A stretch of DNA of 64,000 nt, taken from assembly GCA_012837715.1 (NCBI GenBank), contig DUQR01000043.1, forward strand, positions 1-64,000, read 5' to 3'. This DNA comes from Bacillota bacterium. Its GTDB lineage: Bacteria > Bacillota > UBA4882 > UBA10575. Each line of letters opens with the position of its first letter. Within the stretch, counting starts at the first letter, position 1. Positions 8,369 through 17,534 of the stretch are shown here, piece after piece. The notes below the pieces were generated by a model. It was not told where the DNA came from. It searched no databases and was given only the letters and a program-made list of their open reading frames with translations. The position numbers and the translations under genes were made by a program.

Positions 8369-10714
8369 TTGATCTCAGCGCGAGATAATGTTTTCCGGTT
8401 GGATACGGAGAACACTTCGTATCTATTTAGGGTGACCAAATTTGGTCATCTGGAGCATCTTTATTACGGACCACTGTTGGCGCCGGAGGAGTCGATCGAG
8501 GTCTTAGCGCAAAAACGTGTCATCTCAATGGGGAACAATGTGGTTTATGATGAAACGGATGAATCATACTCTCTGGACCAGATCTATCTGGAATGGTCCG
8601 ATAACGGGCGGGGTGATTATCGCCAAAGCCCTACGGAGCTTAAAATGCCCGATTCTACTTTTGTCAGTGATTTTGTCTATGTGTCCCATCAGATTACCGA
8701 CGGTTCGGTCCCCATGTATACCCTGCCCTCGGCTTACGGGGGTGATCAGACGTTGGTCCTCACTATGCAGGATACGACCTTAGCCGTCACGCTTTCCCTC
8801 TATTATACCGTCTTTGTGCAAGCCAATGTCATTACCCGGCGGGCGGTCTTGACCAATGAAAGCCCGGATCCGCTGGTGATCCGTCGGATGATGAGCATGA
8901 TGGTGGACCTGCCCGATGAGCATTTTTACCTTTACACCCTGGATGGGAAGTGGATTAAAGAAGCCCATCTGCACCGTCGGCCGGTGGAGTACGGGATGAT
9001 GACGAACGCTTCAACCACCGGCGCTAGTAGCAACCGGCATAATCCCGCTTTTATGCTTGCCGCGGCTGCGGCCACGGAGGAGAACGGTCATGTCTATGGC
9101 TTTAACCTAATTTACAGCGGGAACCATGCTAGCTATGTGGAGAAGAGTGGATGGGACATGGTCCGGGTTTTGGTGGGGATCAATCCCCACTGCTTTGAGT
9201 GGAACTTGGCGCCGGGGGAAAGCTTTGAGACGCCCGAAGCCGTAATGACCTTCAGTAATCAGGGCTTTAACGGTATGAGCCGGAACATGCATTCTTTTGT
9301 CAACGAACATATTGTCCGGGGTAACTGGAAGCAGCGGGAGCGTCCCGTGTTGATCAATAGCTGGGAGGCTTATTACTTTGATTATGATGAAGGCAAGCTG
9401 ATCCAGTTGGCGAAAAAAGCGAAGGATCTCGGAATCGAGCTTTTTGTTCTCGATGACGGCTGGTTCGGCGCACGCAACAATGACCAGGCAGCCCTGGGGG
9501 ATTATACCGTCAACAAAAAGAAGTTTCCCCGTGGCCTTAAGGTCTTTGCCGATCAGCTGCGGGAGCTTGGTTTGGAATTCGGCTTGTGGGTGGAGCCGGA
9601 GATGGTTAACCCCGACAGTGACCTCTTTCGGGAACACCCCGCCTACGCCGTCCGGCATCCGATGAAGAAGCCGGTCTTGGGCCGGAACCAGTTGGTCCTG
9701 GATCTTTGCCAAAAGGAGGTTCGGGATTACATTGTCGAGCAGGTCAGCCAGATCCTTGATGAAGCAAAGGTAAGTTACGTTAAGTGGGATATGAACCGTC
9801 ATATCGCGGAAGCCTGCTCGGCCGCCCTTACCCACCAGGGGGAGTTTTACCACCGGTATATTATAGGCCTTTACGAGGTGCTGTCCCGGATTTTCCGTCC
9901 CCGGCCGGAGATTTTGCTTGAAAGCTGCTCCAGCGGGGGAAACCGTTTTGACCTGGGTATGCTCTGCTTTAGTCCGCAGATTTGGACCTCCGATGATACG
10001 GATCCGATCGAACGGTTAAAGATCCAATCCGGGCTCTCCTACTTTTATCCGCTGTCAACGATGGGCGCCCATGTCTCCCAATCCCCGAACCAGCAAACTT
10101 TACGGGCCACCCCGCTCTCCACCCGCTTTAATGTGGCCTGCTTTGGCTGTCTCGGGTATGAGTTGGATTTAAAATATCTGACGCCTGAGGAGAAGAAGGA
10201 GATTAAAGCGCAGATCGCTTTTTATAAAAAATACCGCCGGCTCTTCCAATATGGCGTCTTTTCCCGGCTCCCGGTGGTGAAGGAAAACCAGGTAATCTGG
10301 CAATGTATCAGCGCAGAGCAGAACATGGCGGCGACCGGATTTTTCCAGACCTTGGCTCAAGCGGCGGAAAGCGAGGACCGGTTGACCGTCAAGGGCTTGA
10401 AAGCCGGAAAATATGTAGTGCGCAGCCGGCCTCAACGTTTGGCTTTATCCCGTTTTGGCGGGCTGGTCAACCATATTTCCCCGGTTGAACTTAATCCCGA
10501 CGGTTTTCTGTTGCGCCAAGCCAATCGTTACTACAGTCTGCCCTCTTGTCTTGAAGAGTATCAATGTTCGGCGGCGGCTTTAAGCTTTGGGATTCCCTTG
10601 AATAATCAATTCACCGGGACCGGTTATAACCAAAACGTGCGGATGCTTGGTGATTTTGGGTCTACTTTATACATTACCGAAGAATTAAAGCGTGAGGGGG
10701 AGGAGAATGCGTAA
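8369..10714 (+). CDS. Alpha-galactosidase, GH36
   Basis: This protein of about 781 residues has an N-terminal beta-supersandwich and a TIM barrel typical of GH36. It contains VLDDGWFGARN, nucleophile Asp in YVKWDMNRH (about residue 474), the ESCSSGGNRFD block, and acid/base Asp in TSDDTD (about 542). It cleaves terminal alpha-galactosides such as melibiose and raffinose. The start is judged to be TTG 8369, 7 nt after AAGGAGG; a longer frame from GTG 8291 lacks a ribosome site. No signal peptide is seen. The 3-prime end overlaps the symporter start by 8 bp, implying translational coupling. Confidence 0.93.
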   Translation: MISARDNVFRLDTENTSYLFRVTKFGHLEHLYYGPLLAPEESIEVLAQKRVISMGNNVVYDETDESYSLDQIYLEWSDNGRGDYRQSPTELKMPDSTFVSDFVYVSHQITDGSVPMYTLPSAYGGDQTLVLTMQDTTLAVTLSLYYTVFVQANVITRRAVLTNESPDPLVIRRMMSMMVDLPDEHFYLYTLDGKWIKEAHLHRRPVEYGMMTNASTTGASSNRHNPAFMLAAAAATEENGHVYGFNLIYSGNHASYVEKSGWDMVRVLVGINPHCFEWNLAPGESFETPEAVMTFSNQGFNGMSRNMHSFVNEHIVRGNWKQRERPVLINSWEAYYFDYDEGKLIQLAKKAKDLGIELFVLDDGWFGARNNDQAALGDYTVNKKKFPRGLKVFADQLRELGLEFGLWVEPEMVNPDSDLFREHPAYAVRHPMKKPVLGRNQLVLDLCQKEVRDYIVEQVSQILDEAKVSYVKWDMNRHIAEACSAALTHQGEFYHRYIIGLYEVLSRIFRPRPEILLESCSSGGNRFDLGMLCFSPQIWTSDDTDPIERLKIQSGLSYFYPLSTMGAHVSQSPNQQTLRATPLSTRFNVACFGCLGYELDLKYLTPEEKKEIKAQIAFYKKYRRLFQYGVFSRLPVVKENQVIWQCISAEQNMAATGFFQTLAQAAESEDRLTVKGLKAGKYVVRSRPQRLALSRFGGLVNHISPVELNPDGFLLRQANRYYSLPSCLEEYQCSAAALSFGIPLNNQFTGTGYNQNVRMLGDFGSTLYITEELKREGEENA

Positions 10715-12092
10715 CCTGAACCAAACCAACCGGTATTTCTTTGGATTAGGCACGGTCGGCCGGGATATGCTCTATGCCCTGGTAAGCATGTATCTTTCGA
10801 TTTATCTGACGGAAATCCTGAATCTTTCCGATGCCACCATGCTCTGGATGACCGGCGTTTTGACGGTCTTGCGTATCTTTGATGCGGTGAATGATCCTTT
10901 TATGGGCTATCTGGTGGACAACACCCATTCCCGGTATGGGAAATTCAAACCTTGGATCGCCATTGGTGGTGTCTTTGGCGGGATCCTGACGATCTTACTC
11001 TTTACCGACTTAGGTCTTACGGGACCGGCCTTTGTGGTTAGCTTCGGCCTTTTTTACCTTCTGTGGGATTTTGCCTACGGCGCCAATGATATTGCCTACT
11101 GGTCAATGCTCCCCACCCTCACCATCGACCAGAAAGAACGGGAAAAAATCGGCTCCTTCGCCCGGATCTGTGCTAATGTCGGATTGTATCTGGTGGTGGT
11201 TGGGATTATCCCCGTTACCAATGGCCTGGGCGGTGATAAAAAGGCTTGGTTTTTCTTCTCCATTATTGTTACCTTGCTCACCTGGGCCTTTTTGCTCTTC
11301 ACGTTACTTGGGGTGAAAGAGAAGCGGGATCTGTACAAAAAAGAGACCAGAACTTCTCTGCAACAATTGATTATCGTCATTTTCCGCAATGACCAACTGC
11401 TCTACACGGCGCTGGCCATGGCCCTTTTTATGATCGGCTACTGTACCACCACCAGCTTTGGTGTTTACTATTTTAAATACGCCTACAAAAATGAAAACAT
11501 GTATGCGGTTTTCGCCGCCATCCTCGGCGTTTCCCAGCTTTTGGCCTTGTCGATCTTTAATTTGTTTTCCAAGAAATATACCCGGAAACAGCTGTATACC
11601 TTTGCCACCATCTTGGTGGTCCTGGGTTATCTCATCTTCTTCTTTGCCCCGGAAAAGATGGGGTTCATCGGACCGGCCGGTGTCCTAATCTTCGTTGGGG
11701 AAGCCTTTATTCAATTGCTGATGCTGATGTTTCTGGCGGATACCGTCGAATACGGCCAATGGAAGCTGGGGCGGCGTAATGAGAGCATCACCTTCTCGGT
11801 GCAGCCTTTTATTAATAAGATCGGCGCCGCGCTGGCCAATGGGATCGTAATGGCCACAGCCGTGTTTTCCGGGATTAATGCGGCGGCTACTCCCGAAGAG
11901 GTTACGCCGGAAGGACTACTCCTGATGAAATCGGCCATGCTGATCCTGCCGCTCCTCTTTATTGTGGCCGGTTATCTAATTTACCGTTTTAAGTATAAGA
12001 TTGACAAAGAGATGTTCGACCGGATGCTAGCCGATTTGGCCGCCCGGGGTGATTTAAAGATGGAAGCAGGTGAGACGATTGCTGACAATTGA
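10707..12092 (+). CDS. GPH-family sugar:cation symporter
   Basis: The 461-residue protein has about twelve hydrophobic segments. MelB-like features include YLSIYLTEIL in helix 1, NDPFMGYLVD with the conserved Asp after helix 2, and RYGKFKPWI in the first cytoplasmic loop. GPH transporters import glycosides with Na+ or H+. The neighbouring GH36, GH1 and GH13 genes make an alpha- or beta-linked galacto/gluco-oligosaccharide the likely cargo. ATG 10707 follows GGGGGAGGAG and overlaps the GH36 stop by 8 bp. Confidence 0.9.
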   Translation: MRNLNQTNRYFFGLGTVGRDMLYALVSMYLSIYLTEILNLSDATMLWMTGVLTVLRIFDAVNDPFMGYLVDNTHSRYGKFKPWIAIGGVFGGILTILLFTDLGLTGPAFVVSFGLFYLLWDFAYGANDIAYWSMLPTLTIDQKEREKIGSFARICANVGLYLVVVGIIPVTNGLGGDKKAWFFFSIIVTLLTWAFLLFTLLGVKEKRDLYKKETRTSLQQLIIVIFRNDQLLYTALAMALFMIGYCTTTSFGVYYFKYAYKNENMYAVFAAILGVSQLLALSIFNLFSKKYTRKQLYTFATILVVLGYLIFFFAPEKMGFIGPAGVLIFVGEAFIQLLMLMFLADTVEYGQWKLGRRNESITFSVQPFINKIGAALANGIVMATAVFSGINAAATPEEVTPEGLLLMKSAMLILPLLFIVAGYLIYRFKYKIDKEMFDRMLADLAARGDLKMEAGETIADN

Positions 12093-13956
12093 GAGCCGGA
12101 TCAAGGAGATCTATGCCCATCCGCTTGGCCGGGACCTGATTAAAAAGGTCCTCCACCAAAAGGGTTTAAGCGACCGGGTGATTACCAACCCCTTTGTTTC
12201 CCGGCTCAAACTGAAACAATTACCCTTCCTGACCCGGGGTTATGTGGACCAAAGCTTTTTGGCGACCTTGCTCCAGATCCTCAATAGTGAGCGGGAACGG
12301 CCCCGCCCAGCGGGGGACGCTCCGGTCCAGCCTGCCTGGTGGAAGGAAGCCGTCTTTTACCAGATTTATCCCCGGAGTTTTAAAGACAGCAACGGGGACG
12401 GGATTGGGGACCTCCGCGGGATCATCGAAAAATTGGACTATCTAAAAGAGCTGGGCGTGGATGCGATCTGGCTTTCTCCCGTTTATGACTCGCCCAATGA
12501 CGACAATGGTTACGATATCCGTGATTACCACAAGATTATGACCGAGTTCGGGAGGATGGCTGATTTCGACCAATTACTGCGGGAGGTTCATGCCCGGGGG
12601 ATGAAGCTCATTATGGATCTGGTCATTAACCATACTTCCGATGAGCATGAATGGTTCCAAAAAGCTTTAGCCGAACCCGACTCCAAGTACGGCAGTTACT
12701 ACCTGTTCCGGGATACGCCCAATAACTGGACCTCCCTTTTTGGCGGCAGCGCGTGGAAGTATTGCCCGGAACGGAACCAATACGTGTTGCACCTTTTCTC
12801 CAAGAAACAGATCGATCTGAACTGGGAAAATCCGGAACTACGGGCGGAGATCATGGCCATGATCCGTTGGTGGTTGGAGAAAGGGGTCGATGGTTTCCGC
12901 ATGGATGTGATCAATTTCATCTCCAAACGGGAAGGGTTGCCCGACGGGAATGAGAAGATCGGAGCGTTGATGGGGATTTACGGGGTGGAACATTATTTCT
13001 ACGGCCCACGGCTCCATGAATATCTCCGGCAGATCAGGAAAGAGGCTTTTGCCCAGTATGGCGCCTTTGCGGTGGGTGAAACTCCGGGGATCGGTCTGGA
13101 AAGCGCAAAGTTACTTACCGCCGATTACCGGAAAGAGCTTGACCTGATTTTCTCCTTTGACCATCTGGATATGCCGGGCCGTGGTAAATTTGACGATTAT
13201 CAATATGATCTTAATTACTATAAGGAATACATCATCTACTGGCTGGAGAACTACGGGAATCAGTGTTGGATGTCGCTCTTTTTTGAAAACCATGATCAAC
13301 CACGGATGGTTTCGCGGGTTGATCCTGACCCCCAATACCGGATGGTAGTGGCCAAACTTTTGGCGACTATGTTGCTTACGCTCCCGGGCACGCCCTTTAT
13401 CTACCAGGGTCAGGAGATTGCCATGATTAATAAGGATTTCCGGTCCATCGCCGAGCTTCGGGATATCGAGAGCCTCAATTTCTATGCCGAGTGGCGGAAA
13501 GAACTGGGCGACCACGAGGCTTTCCAGCGGGTATTAGTGGGTAGTAGGGACCACGCCCGGGCTCCCATGCAGTGGACAAAAGGCCAATACGCCGGTTTTT
13601 CCACGGTGGAGCCCTGGATCGGCGCGGATGCCGATTACCAACTCTGTAATGTCGAAGACCAGATGGCCGCGGCCGACTCGGTTTTCCATTACTACCGCCA
13701 ACTGATCCAATGGCGAAAAACCCATCGGACGCTGATTTATGGGGAGATTACGTTCGTAAATAAAAAGGCCAAAGATCTTTTTACTTACTACCGCCGGGAT
13801 GAGCAAGGGGTTTATTACGTGGAGTGTAACCTGAGCCGGAAAAAGAGGAAACGGAAAGGGCGGCGGTCTGACGGCGAGCGTTTGCTCGCCAACTATCCGG
13901 AGAGCGCTGCCGAGGAGCTCCGTCCCTATGAGGCTGCGGTCTGGAAACTGAAATAA
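12070..13956 (+). CDS. GH13 alpha-glucosidase (oligo-1,6-glucosidase type) with N-terminal extension
   Basis: Residues about 88-628 form a GH13 enzyme of the MalL/TreC type. Visible are DSNGDGIGDL, region I DLVINHTSDEH, region II GFRMDVINF with nucleophile Asp 279, GETPG with Glu 337, and FENHDQPR with Asp 409. These enzymes release glucose from short alpha-glucosides. Unusual is an N-terminal segment of about 87 residues, mostly helical (RIKEIYAHPLGRDLIKKVL), ahead of the normal start WWKEAVFYQIYPRSF; I do not recognise it as a named domain. GTG 12070 overlaps the symporter end by 23 bp; the SD is weak, and TTG 12079 is an alternative. A basic KKRKRKGRR stretch lies near the C-terminus. Confidence 0.88.
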   Translation: MRRLLTIESRIKEIYAHPLGRDLIKKVLHQKGLSDRVITNPFVSRLKLKQLPFLTRGYVDQSFLATLLQILNSERERPRPAGDAPVQPAWWKEAVFYQIYPRSFKDSNGDGIGDLRGIIEKLDYLKELGVDAIWLSPVYDSPNDDNGYDIRDYHKIMTEFGRMADFDQLLREVHARGMKLIMDLVINHTSDEHEWFQKALAEPDSKYGSYYLFRDTPNNWTSLFGGSAWKYCPERNQYVLHLFSKKQIDLNWENPELRAEIMAMIRWWLEKGVDGFRMDVINFISKREGLPDGNEKIGALMGIYGVEHYFYGPRLHEYLRQIRKEAFAQYGAFAVGETPGIGLESAKLLTADYRKELDLIFSFDHLDMPGRGKFDDYQYDLNYYKEYIIYWLENYGNQCWMSLFFENHDQPRMVSRVDPDPQYRMVVAKLLATMLLTLPGTPFIYQGQEIAMINKDFRSIAELRDIESLNFYAEWRKELGDHEAFQRVLVGSRDHARAPMQWTKGQYAGFSTVEPWIGADADYQLCNVEDQMAAADSVFHYYRQLIQWRKTHRTLIYGEITFVNKKAKDLFTYYRRDEQGVYYVECNLSRKKRKRKGRRSDGERLLANYPESAAEELRPYEAAVWKLK

Positions 13957-14027
13957 TCTTGTCGCTTGCGAGAATCCCGTTTCAAGCGTAAAGTTTAAGT
14001 TGGATGCGGAGCAAAGGAGGGTGTTTG

Positions 14028-15110
14028 TTGGTCCCGTTACGAGCAGGAATAATTGGTTGCGGTGGGATCGCGATGGCTAAGGAATTGCCGGCGATTAAAG
14101 AGACCGGATTGGTGGCGATGGTCGCTTTTTGCGATCCTAAGCTTGAAAGGGCAGCACAGGCCGCTAAGGAATATGGGAATAAAGAGGCCAAAACCTATAC
14201 CGATTACCGGGAGCTGCTGGAAGAAAAGGGAATTGACCTTGTCTATGTTTGCACTCCTAACCGTTGGCACAGTGAGATCACGATCGCCGCTCTTCAGGCG
14301 GGGAAGCATGTGATGTGCGAAAAGCCGATGGCCATCAATGCCGCGGAAGCCAAAAAAATGGTGGAAGCGGCGAAAACCAATGACAAAGTGCTGACCATCG
14401 CCTATAATAATCGTTTTCGCCCCGATGCCCTCTACCTAAAGGAAGAATGCCAAAAGGGGACGCTTGGGGAGATCTATTTTGCCAAGGCCCGAGCCATCCG
14501 TCGCCGCGCCGTGCCTACCTGGGGTGTTTTTCTCGATAAAGAGCTGCAAGGGGGCGGACCGCTGATCGATATTGGTAGCCATGCCCTGGACTTGACCCTC
14601 TGGCTAATGGAGAATTATCGGCCCAAGTACGCAGTGGGCACGGTCTACCATAAACTGAAGAACCATATAAACACCGGTAACGCCTGGGGGGACTGGAATC
14701 CGGCGGAATTCACCGTTGAAGATAGCGCCTTTGGTTTTATCGTAATGGAAAATGGCGCCACGATTATCATTGAATCTAGCTGGGCATTGAACTCCCTCGA
14801 AGTCCTGGAGGCGGCGACGCTGTTATGCGGCACGAAAGCCGGCGCCGATATGTTTGACGGTCTGCGCTTCAATGGAGTGCGAAATAACCGTCCTTATGTG
14901 ATGAAGCCCGATTTCAGTACCGGTGGCGTCGACTTTTATGAAGGGGCCGGCCGTAAGCCAGAGGTCTTGGAGCAACTATCCTTCCTCCATGCGGTCCTTG
15001 GTGAGGGTGAACTTATGGTCAAACCCGAGGAAGCGTTAGTGGTAACGGAAATTCTCGAGGCCATTTATGCGTCGGCAAAAAGCGGTCAACCGGTCTATTT
15101 TTCAGGATAA
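14028..15110 (+). CDS. Gfo/Idh/MocA-family oxidoreductase
   Basis: The 360-residue protein starts with a Rossmann NAD(P)-binding fold (RAGIIGCGGIAMAKELPAI). It continues with VCTPNRWHSEITIAAL and the family hallmark HVMCEKPMAI at about residue 97, then the alpha/beta C-terminal domain with GGGPLIDIGSHALDL, where the His is the likely catalytic residue. Members oxidise or reduce sugars and inositols. TTG 14028 is taken as start, 7 nt after AAAGGAGG. As the last gene of the glycoside operon it may process a released sugar; the substrate is unknown. Confidence 0.88.
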   Translation: MVPLRAGIIGCGGIAMAKELPAIKETGLVAMVAFCDPKLERAAQAAKEYGNKEAKTYTDYRELLEEKGIDLVYVCTPNRWHSEITIAALQAGKHVMCEKPMAINAAEAKKMVEAAKTNDKVLTIAYNNRFRPDALYLKEECQKGTLGEIYFAKARAIRRRAVPTWGVFLDKELQGGGPLIDIGSHALDLTLWLMENYRPKYAVGTVYHKLKNHINTGNAWGDWNPAEFTVEDSAFGFIVMENGATIIIESSWALNSLEVLEAATLLCGTKAGADMFDGLRFNGVRNNRPYVMKPDFSTGGVDFYEGAGRKPEVLEQLSFLHAVLGEGELMVKPEEALVVTEILEAIYASAKSGQPVYFSG

Positions 15111-15162
15111 CTCTAAACTGTCAGTTGGACAAAACACCTTGGGGACAGGATAGATAAGAAAG

Positions 15163-15197
15163 AAGAACCGCCTCCCATCGGGTAGGCGGTTCTTTTA
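15163..15197. terminator. Bidirectional terminator between convergent genes
   Basis: An 11-bp perfect stem (AAGAACCGCCT at 15163-15173 with AGGCGGTTCTT at 15184-15194) is flanked by A-rich and T-rich tails, closing the glycoside operon and possibly the lipoprotein gene opposite. Confidence 0.8.
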
Positions 15198-15290
15198 AGT
15201 TCTCGAGCTGATTAGGGAATGACGGTTTATCGTAAAGCAGTGCTGGTTGGTTTAGATCGAAAGCTCATCGGCGAGACGATTCCAGTGTTG

Positions 15291-16505
15291 TTAAATCTGA
15301 AAAAGCTGCACAATGTCTTGGAAAAGGGGATTAATTAGAATTTGAGCAAAAAGGTTGGCGTAAATTTCTTCTCCGATCGCCTCCCACTCTGAGCCGGAGA
15401 TTTGGCCGACGTTGATTCCTTCCTGTGGTGAAAAATCAGGGAAAATCGGTTTTTGCCCAGGATTGATCAAGCTCTGCTCGATCAGCATGGAAAACTCGAC
15501 CGTTTCTCCCGTGTTAGGATCCGTATATTGCATGGTTTGGCTGGTTAACATGTTACGCCAAAAACCTTTTTGGTCGATATAGATTTTACTATTCATCTCC
15601 GTAACCGAAGTTGGCGCAGTAGCCGCCCCACCTTGGACGATAGCCGTCGTTATTAGGGACAGAAAATGATCGATTTGGTCATCAATATTATCGCGGAAGG
15701 CGATAAGTTCTTCTTCGGCAATCGGCCAAGTGGCCAAATCACCGTTGTTCTTAGCAATGGTGATAAACTGGGTGACTTTATCCTTGATTAAATTCCGGAT
15801 GGCTGTATCCCCGAGCAGACCTTGTAAAAAGCGGTTTATTTCCTCAGGCGAAAAATCATCCTGATCCATCTGCAGAATTAGTTCTTTACAAGTAAGGCTT
15901 TTTTCTTCATTGTTTTCCATGACGGATCGTTTAACGCGCTGATCACCGGCAGTGATCTTATCCTGGTAATAATCGGCGTAATGTTCAAAAACCGCCATTT
16001 CCACTTGTTCCCAGGTTTTTTCGTCGGTTTCGAACAGCAAGGGGAGATAATCATTGATCTGGAATTGGAGATCAAAGAAATCTTGGGCTAACCGTTGGAG
16101 ATCTCTCCATTCAAAATAGAAGGTTCTTTGCCCCAAGAAGACCGATTGGGCGGTTATTTTCTCCATATCGCAGTATAAAGCTAAATTACCACAGTTAACT
16201 CCCTTATAAAGGAGATTAAAACCAAAGAAATAACGGTGGTCCTTTTTATCTAGCTTTAAAATTATTTCGTAGGAAAGTTCATTGATGAGCTCATAAAGTT
16301 TTTGGTTTTCCGGATTGTCCGACTGAAGGATAATTGACGCCTTAGCTGCCAGTTCCTGGTATTCAAGGTCGTTTACCTTTTTCATGGCAGCAATCATTTG
16401 TTCATGGGGGGCTTTGGGCACACAACCGGTTAAGGAAGTGACCAGCATGAGACAGATGATGGCGAGTACGGTTAGTTTGGGATTAATCCCGGTAGGCTTG
16501 GCCAT
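15291..16505 (-). CDS. Lipoprotein of unknown function
   Basis: The 404-residue product begins with a basic n-region, a hydrophobic stretch (LTVLAIICLMLVTSL) and lipobox LTGC, so it is an exported lipoprotein with Cys at about residue 29. The mature part is largely helical and acidic with no family I recognise; hydrophobic segments after the signal are absent. ATG 16505 is chosen because AAAGGAGAG precedes it at normal spacing; an 18-codon upstream extension would disrupt the signal peptide. It is alone on this strand between a terminator and tRNA-Asn. Confidence 0.75.
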   Translation of the reverse strand: MAKPTGINPKLTVLAIICLMLVTSLTGCVPKAPHEQMIAAMKKVNDLEYQELAAKASIILQSDNPENQKLYELINELSYEIILKLDKKDHRYFFGFNLLYKGVNCGNLALYCDMEKITAQSVFLGQRTFYFEWRDLQRLAQDFFDLQFQINDYLPLLFETDEKTWEQVEMAVFEHYADYYQDKITAGDQRVKRSVMENNEEKSLTCKELILQMDQDDFSPEEINRFLQGLLGDTAIRNLIKDKVTQFITIAKNNGDLATWPIAEEELIAFRDNIDDQIDHFLSLITTAIVQGGAATAPTSVTEMNSKIYIDQKGFWRNMLTSQTMQYTDPNTGETVEFSMLIEQSLINPGQKPIFPDFSPQEGINVGQISGSEWEAIGEEIYANLFAQILINPLFQDIVQLFQI

Positions 16506-16660
16506 AAAATCTCTCCTTTTTCTTTTATTACAGCTCTGCAAAGAAAAATATGTCAACAAAAGTTAATTCGCTATTTTTACTCTATTTCCTTTAATTGTTA
16601 AGCATGTAAAAGAAGATATTTTTGGCGAGAAAAATCGAGCACTAAAAAAGTTCATTTTTC

Positions 16661-16689
16661 TTGACAAAGGAACGTGACCATGGTAATAT
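16661..16689 (+). promoter_or_regulatory. Sigma-A promoter of tRNA-Asn
   Basis: TTGACA (16661-16666), 17-nt spacer, TAATAT (16684-16689), ending 17 nt before the mature tRNA. Confidence 0.75.
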
Positions 16690-16705
16690 ATCTTTTGCAA
16701 GGCAT

Positions 16706-16780
16706 TCCTCGATAGCTCAACGGTAGAGCACCCGGCTGTTAACCGGGTGGTTGTTGGTTCGAATCCAACTCGGGGAGCCA
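16706..16780 (+). tRNA. tRNA-Asn (anticodon GTT)
   Basis: A 75-nt cloverleaf with an encoded CCA. The acceptor TCCTCGA pairs with TCGGGGA; the D arm contains AGCTCAACGGTAGAGC; the anticodon arm CCCGG-CTGTTAA-CCGGG gives anticodon GTT (Asn); the T arm has the GGTTCGAATCC loop. A run of eight T directly after CCA probably ends transcription. Confidence 0.97.
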
Positions 16781-16798
16781 TTTTTTTTAAAATAAAGA

Positions 16799-16827
16799 TT
16801 GACAAGGCTTTGTCGATCAAATATAAT
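16799..16827 (+). promoter_or_regulatory. Consensus sigma-A promoter of the surface-assembly locus
   Basis: TTGACA (16799-16804), exactly 17 nt, TATAAT (16822-16827): a perfect consensus. Transcription would start near 16834, giving a leader of about 168 nt before the first subunit gene. Confidence 0.85.
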
Positions 16828-16833
16828 CATAAT

Positions 16834-16958
16834 AAGATAATATTCGATTTTTGTTTAGCGAAACGATGACTCCTAGACTATATATGGTCACTTGGTCTGG
16901 GATGAGTGAGTAGTGAAACCGGCGCTAAAGGTGTATTGCCTTTAGAACCGGTTTTTTT
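16834..16958 (+). promoter_or_regulatory. Structured leader with intrinsic terminator (attenuator, possible riboswitch)
   Basis: Between the consensus promoter and the first gene lies a hairpin with CCTAGAC (16872-16878) pairing with GTCTGGG (16895-16901), extended by ACTC/GAGT. A strong terminator follows: AACCGG (16917-16922) and CTAAAGG (16925-16931) pair with CCTTTAG and CCGGTT, then seven T (16952-16958). A full terminator inside the leader implies conditional read-through. The upstream domain matches no riboswitch class I can name. Confidence 0.6.
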
Positions 16959-17001
16959 GTTTGCTGTTTGTTTTTAAGCCAAACTTGAGGAGGGATTTGT
17001 C

Positions 17002-17493
17002 TTGCGGAGAGGATTGAGACTAATTTTACCACTGCTGTTAGTGGTCTTGTTGGTGGGAACGGCATTAATGGCCGAACAGACCCATATGATTTATGTTACA
17101 ATTCCTGAGTTTTTGGAACTGGAGTTATCAGCAACCTCTATTGATTTGGGTAGTTTTATGGTGAACGGTGTTTTGATGGATCGTATTGCCTCCACTGAGC
17201 CATTAGTGGTAAAATATCGTTGTAACCATACTTCGGGTTGGGAGTTGAAAGTATCGGCCAATGATTTTGTACATACGGCCCGTGCGGATGTTACGATCCC
17301 GGCGGCGTATTTAAGCTGGGGTAAGGACGCTGACGCCATCAATAATGTAATGGCCAACCACGAAAGTGTTGTGGAAACCGGAATGGATCCGGTGGATGCC
17401 TCGATCAATATTTATTATGCTATGGATTTACCGGAAAACAGTTTGGCTGGTGAATACAGCAGTACCGTAACATATACCCTTGTTGCGCTGTAA
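17002..17493 (+). CDS. Small secreted beta-rich protein, putative surface-fibre subunit 1
   Basis: 163 residues with a signal peptide (basic start, LILPLLLVVLLVGTALMA) and no later membrane segment. The mature protein is beta-rich and begins VTIPEFLELELS...IDLG. It shares its layout with the neighbours at 18360 and 19527: an N-terminal IPE-x-hydrophobic strand, a central strand with YRCN, and a C-terminal strand ending VTYTL. This resembles pilin-like or WxL-like surface proteins in size and arrangement, but no named family is certain. TTG 17002 follows GAGGAGGG by about 7 nt. A PapD-like chaperone gene follows 41 bp later, suggesting that this is a secreted subunit. Confidence 0.65.
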   Translation: MRRGLRLILPLLLVVLLVGTALMAEQTHMIYVTIPEFLELELSATSIDLGSFMVNGVLMDRIASTEPLVVKYRCNHTSGWELKVSANDFVHTARADVTIPAAYLSWGKDADAINNVMANHESVVETGMDPVDASINIYYAMDLPENSLAGEYSSTVTYTLVAL

Positions 17494-17534
17494 TAGTTGT
17501 AATCAAATAAATTAGTAGAGGAAATCTTAACACA

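Noticed and set aside
16563..16820. Minus-strand 85-codon frame over tRNA-Asn with an APRVGFEPTTTRLTAGCS-like segment
   Set aside because: This peptide is the well-known false translation of tRNA sequence; the tRNA is certain and the frame has no other support.
16868..16880. GATGACTCCTA resembles the 3-prime end of the fluoride riboswitch
   Set aside because: The conserved 5-prime half (GGTGATGG-type stem and CCGCC) is missing upstream, so the match is probably chance.
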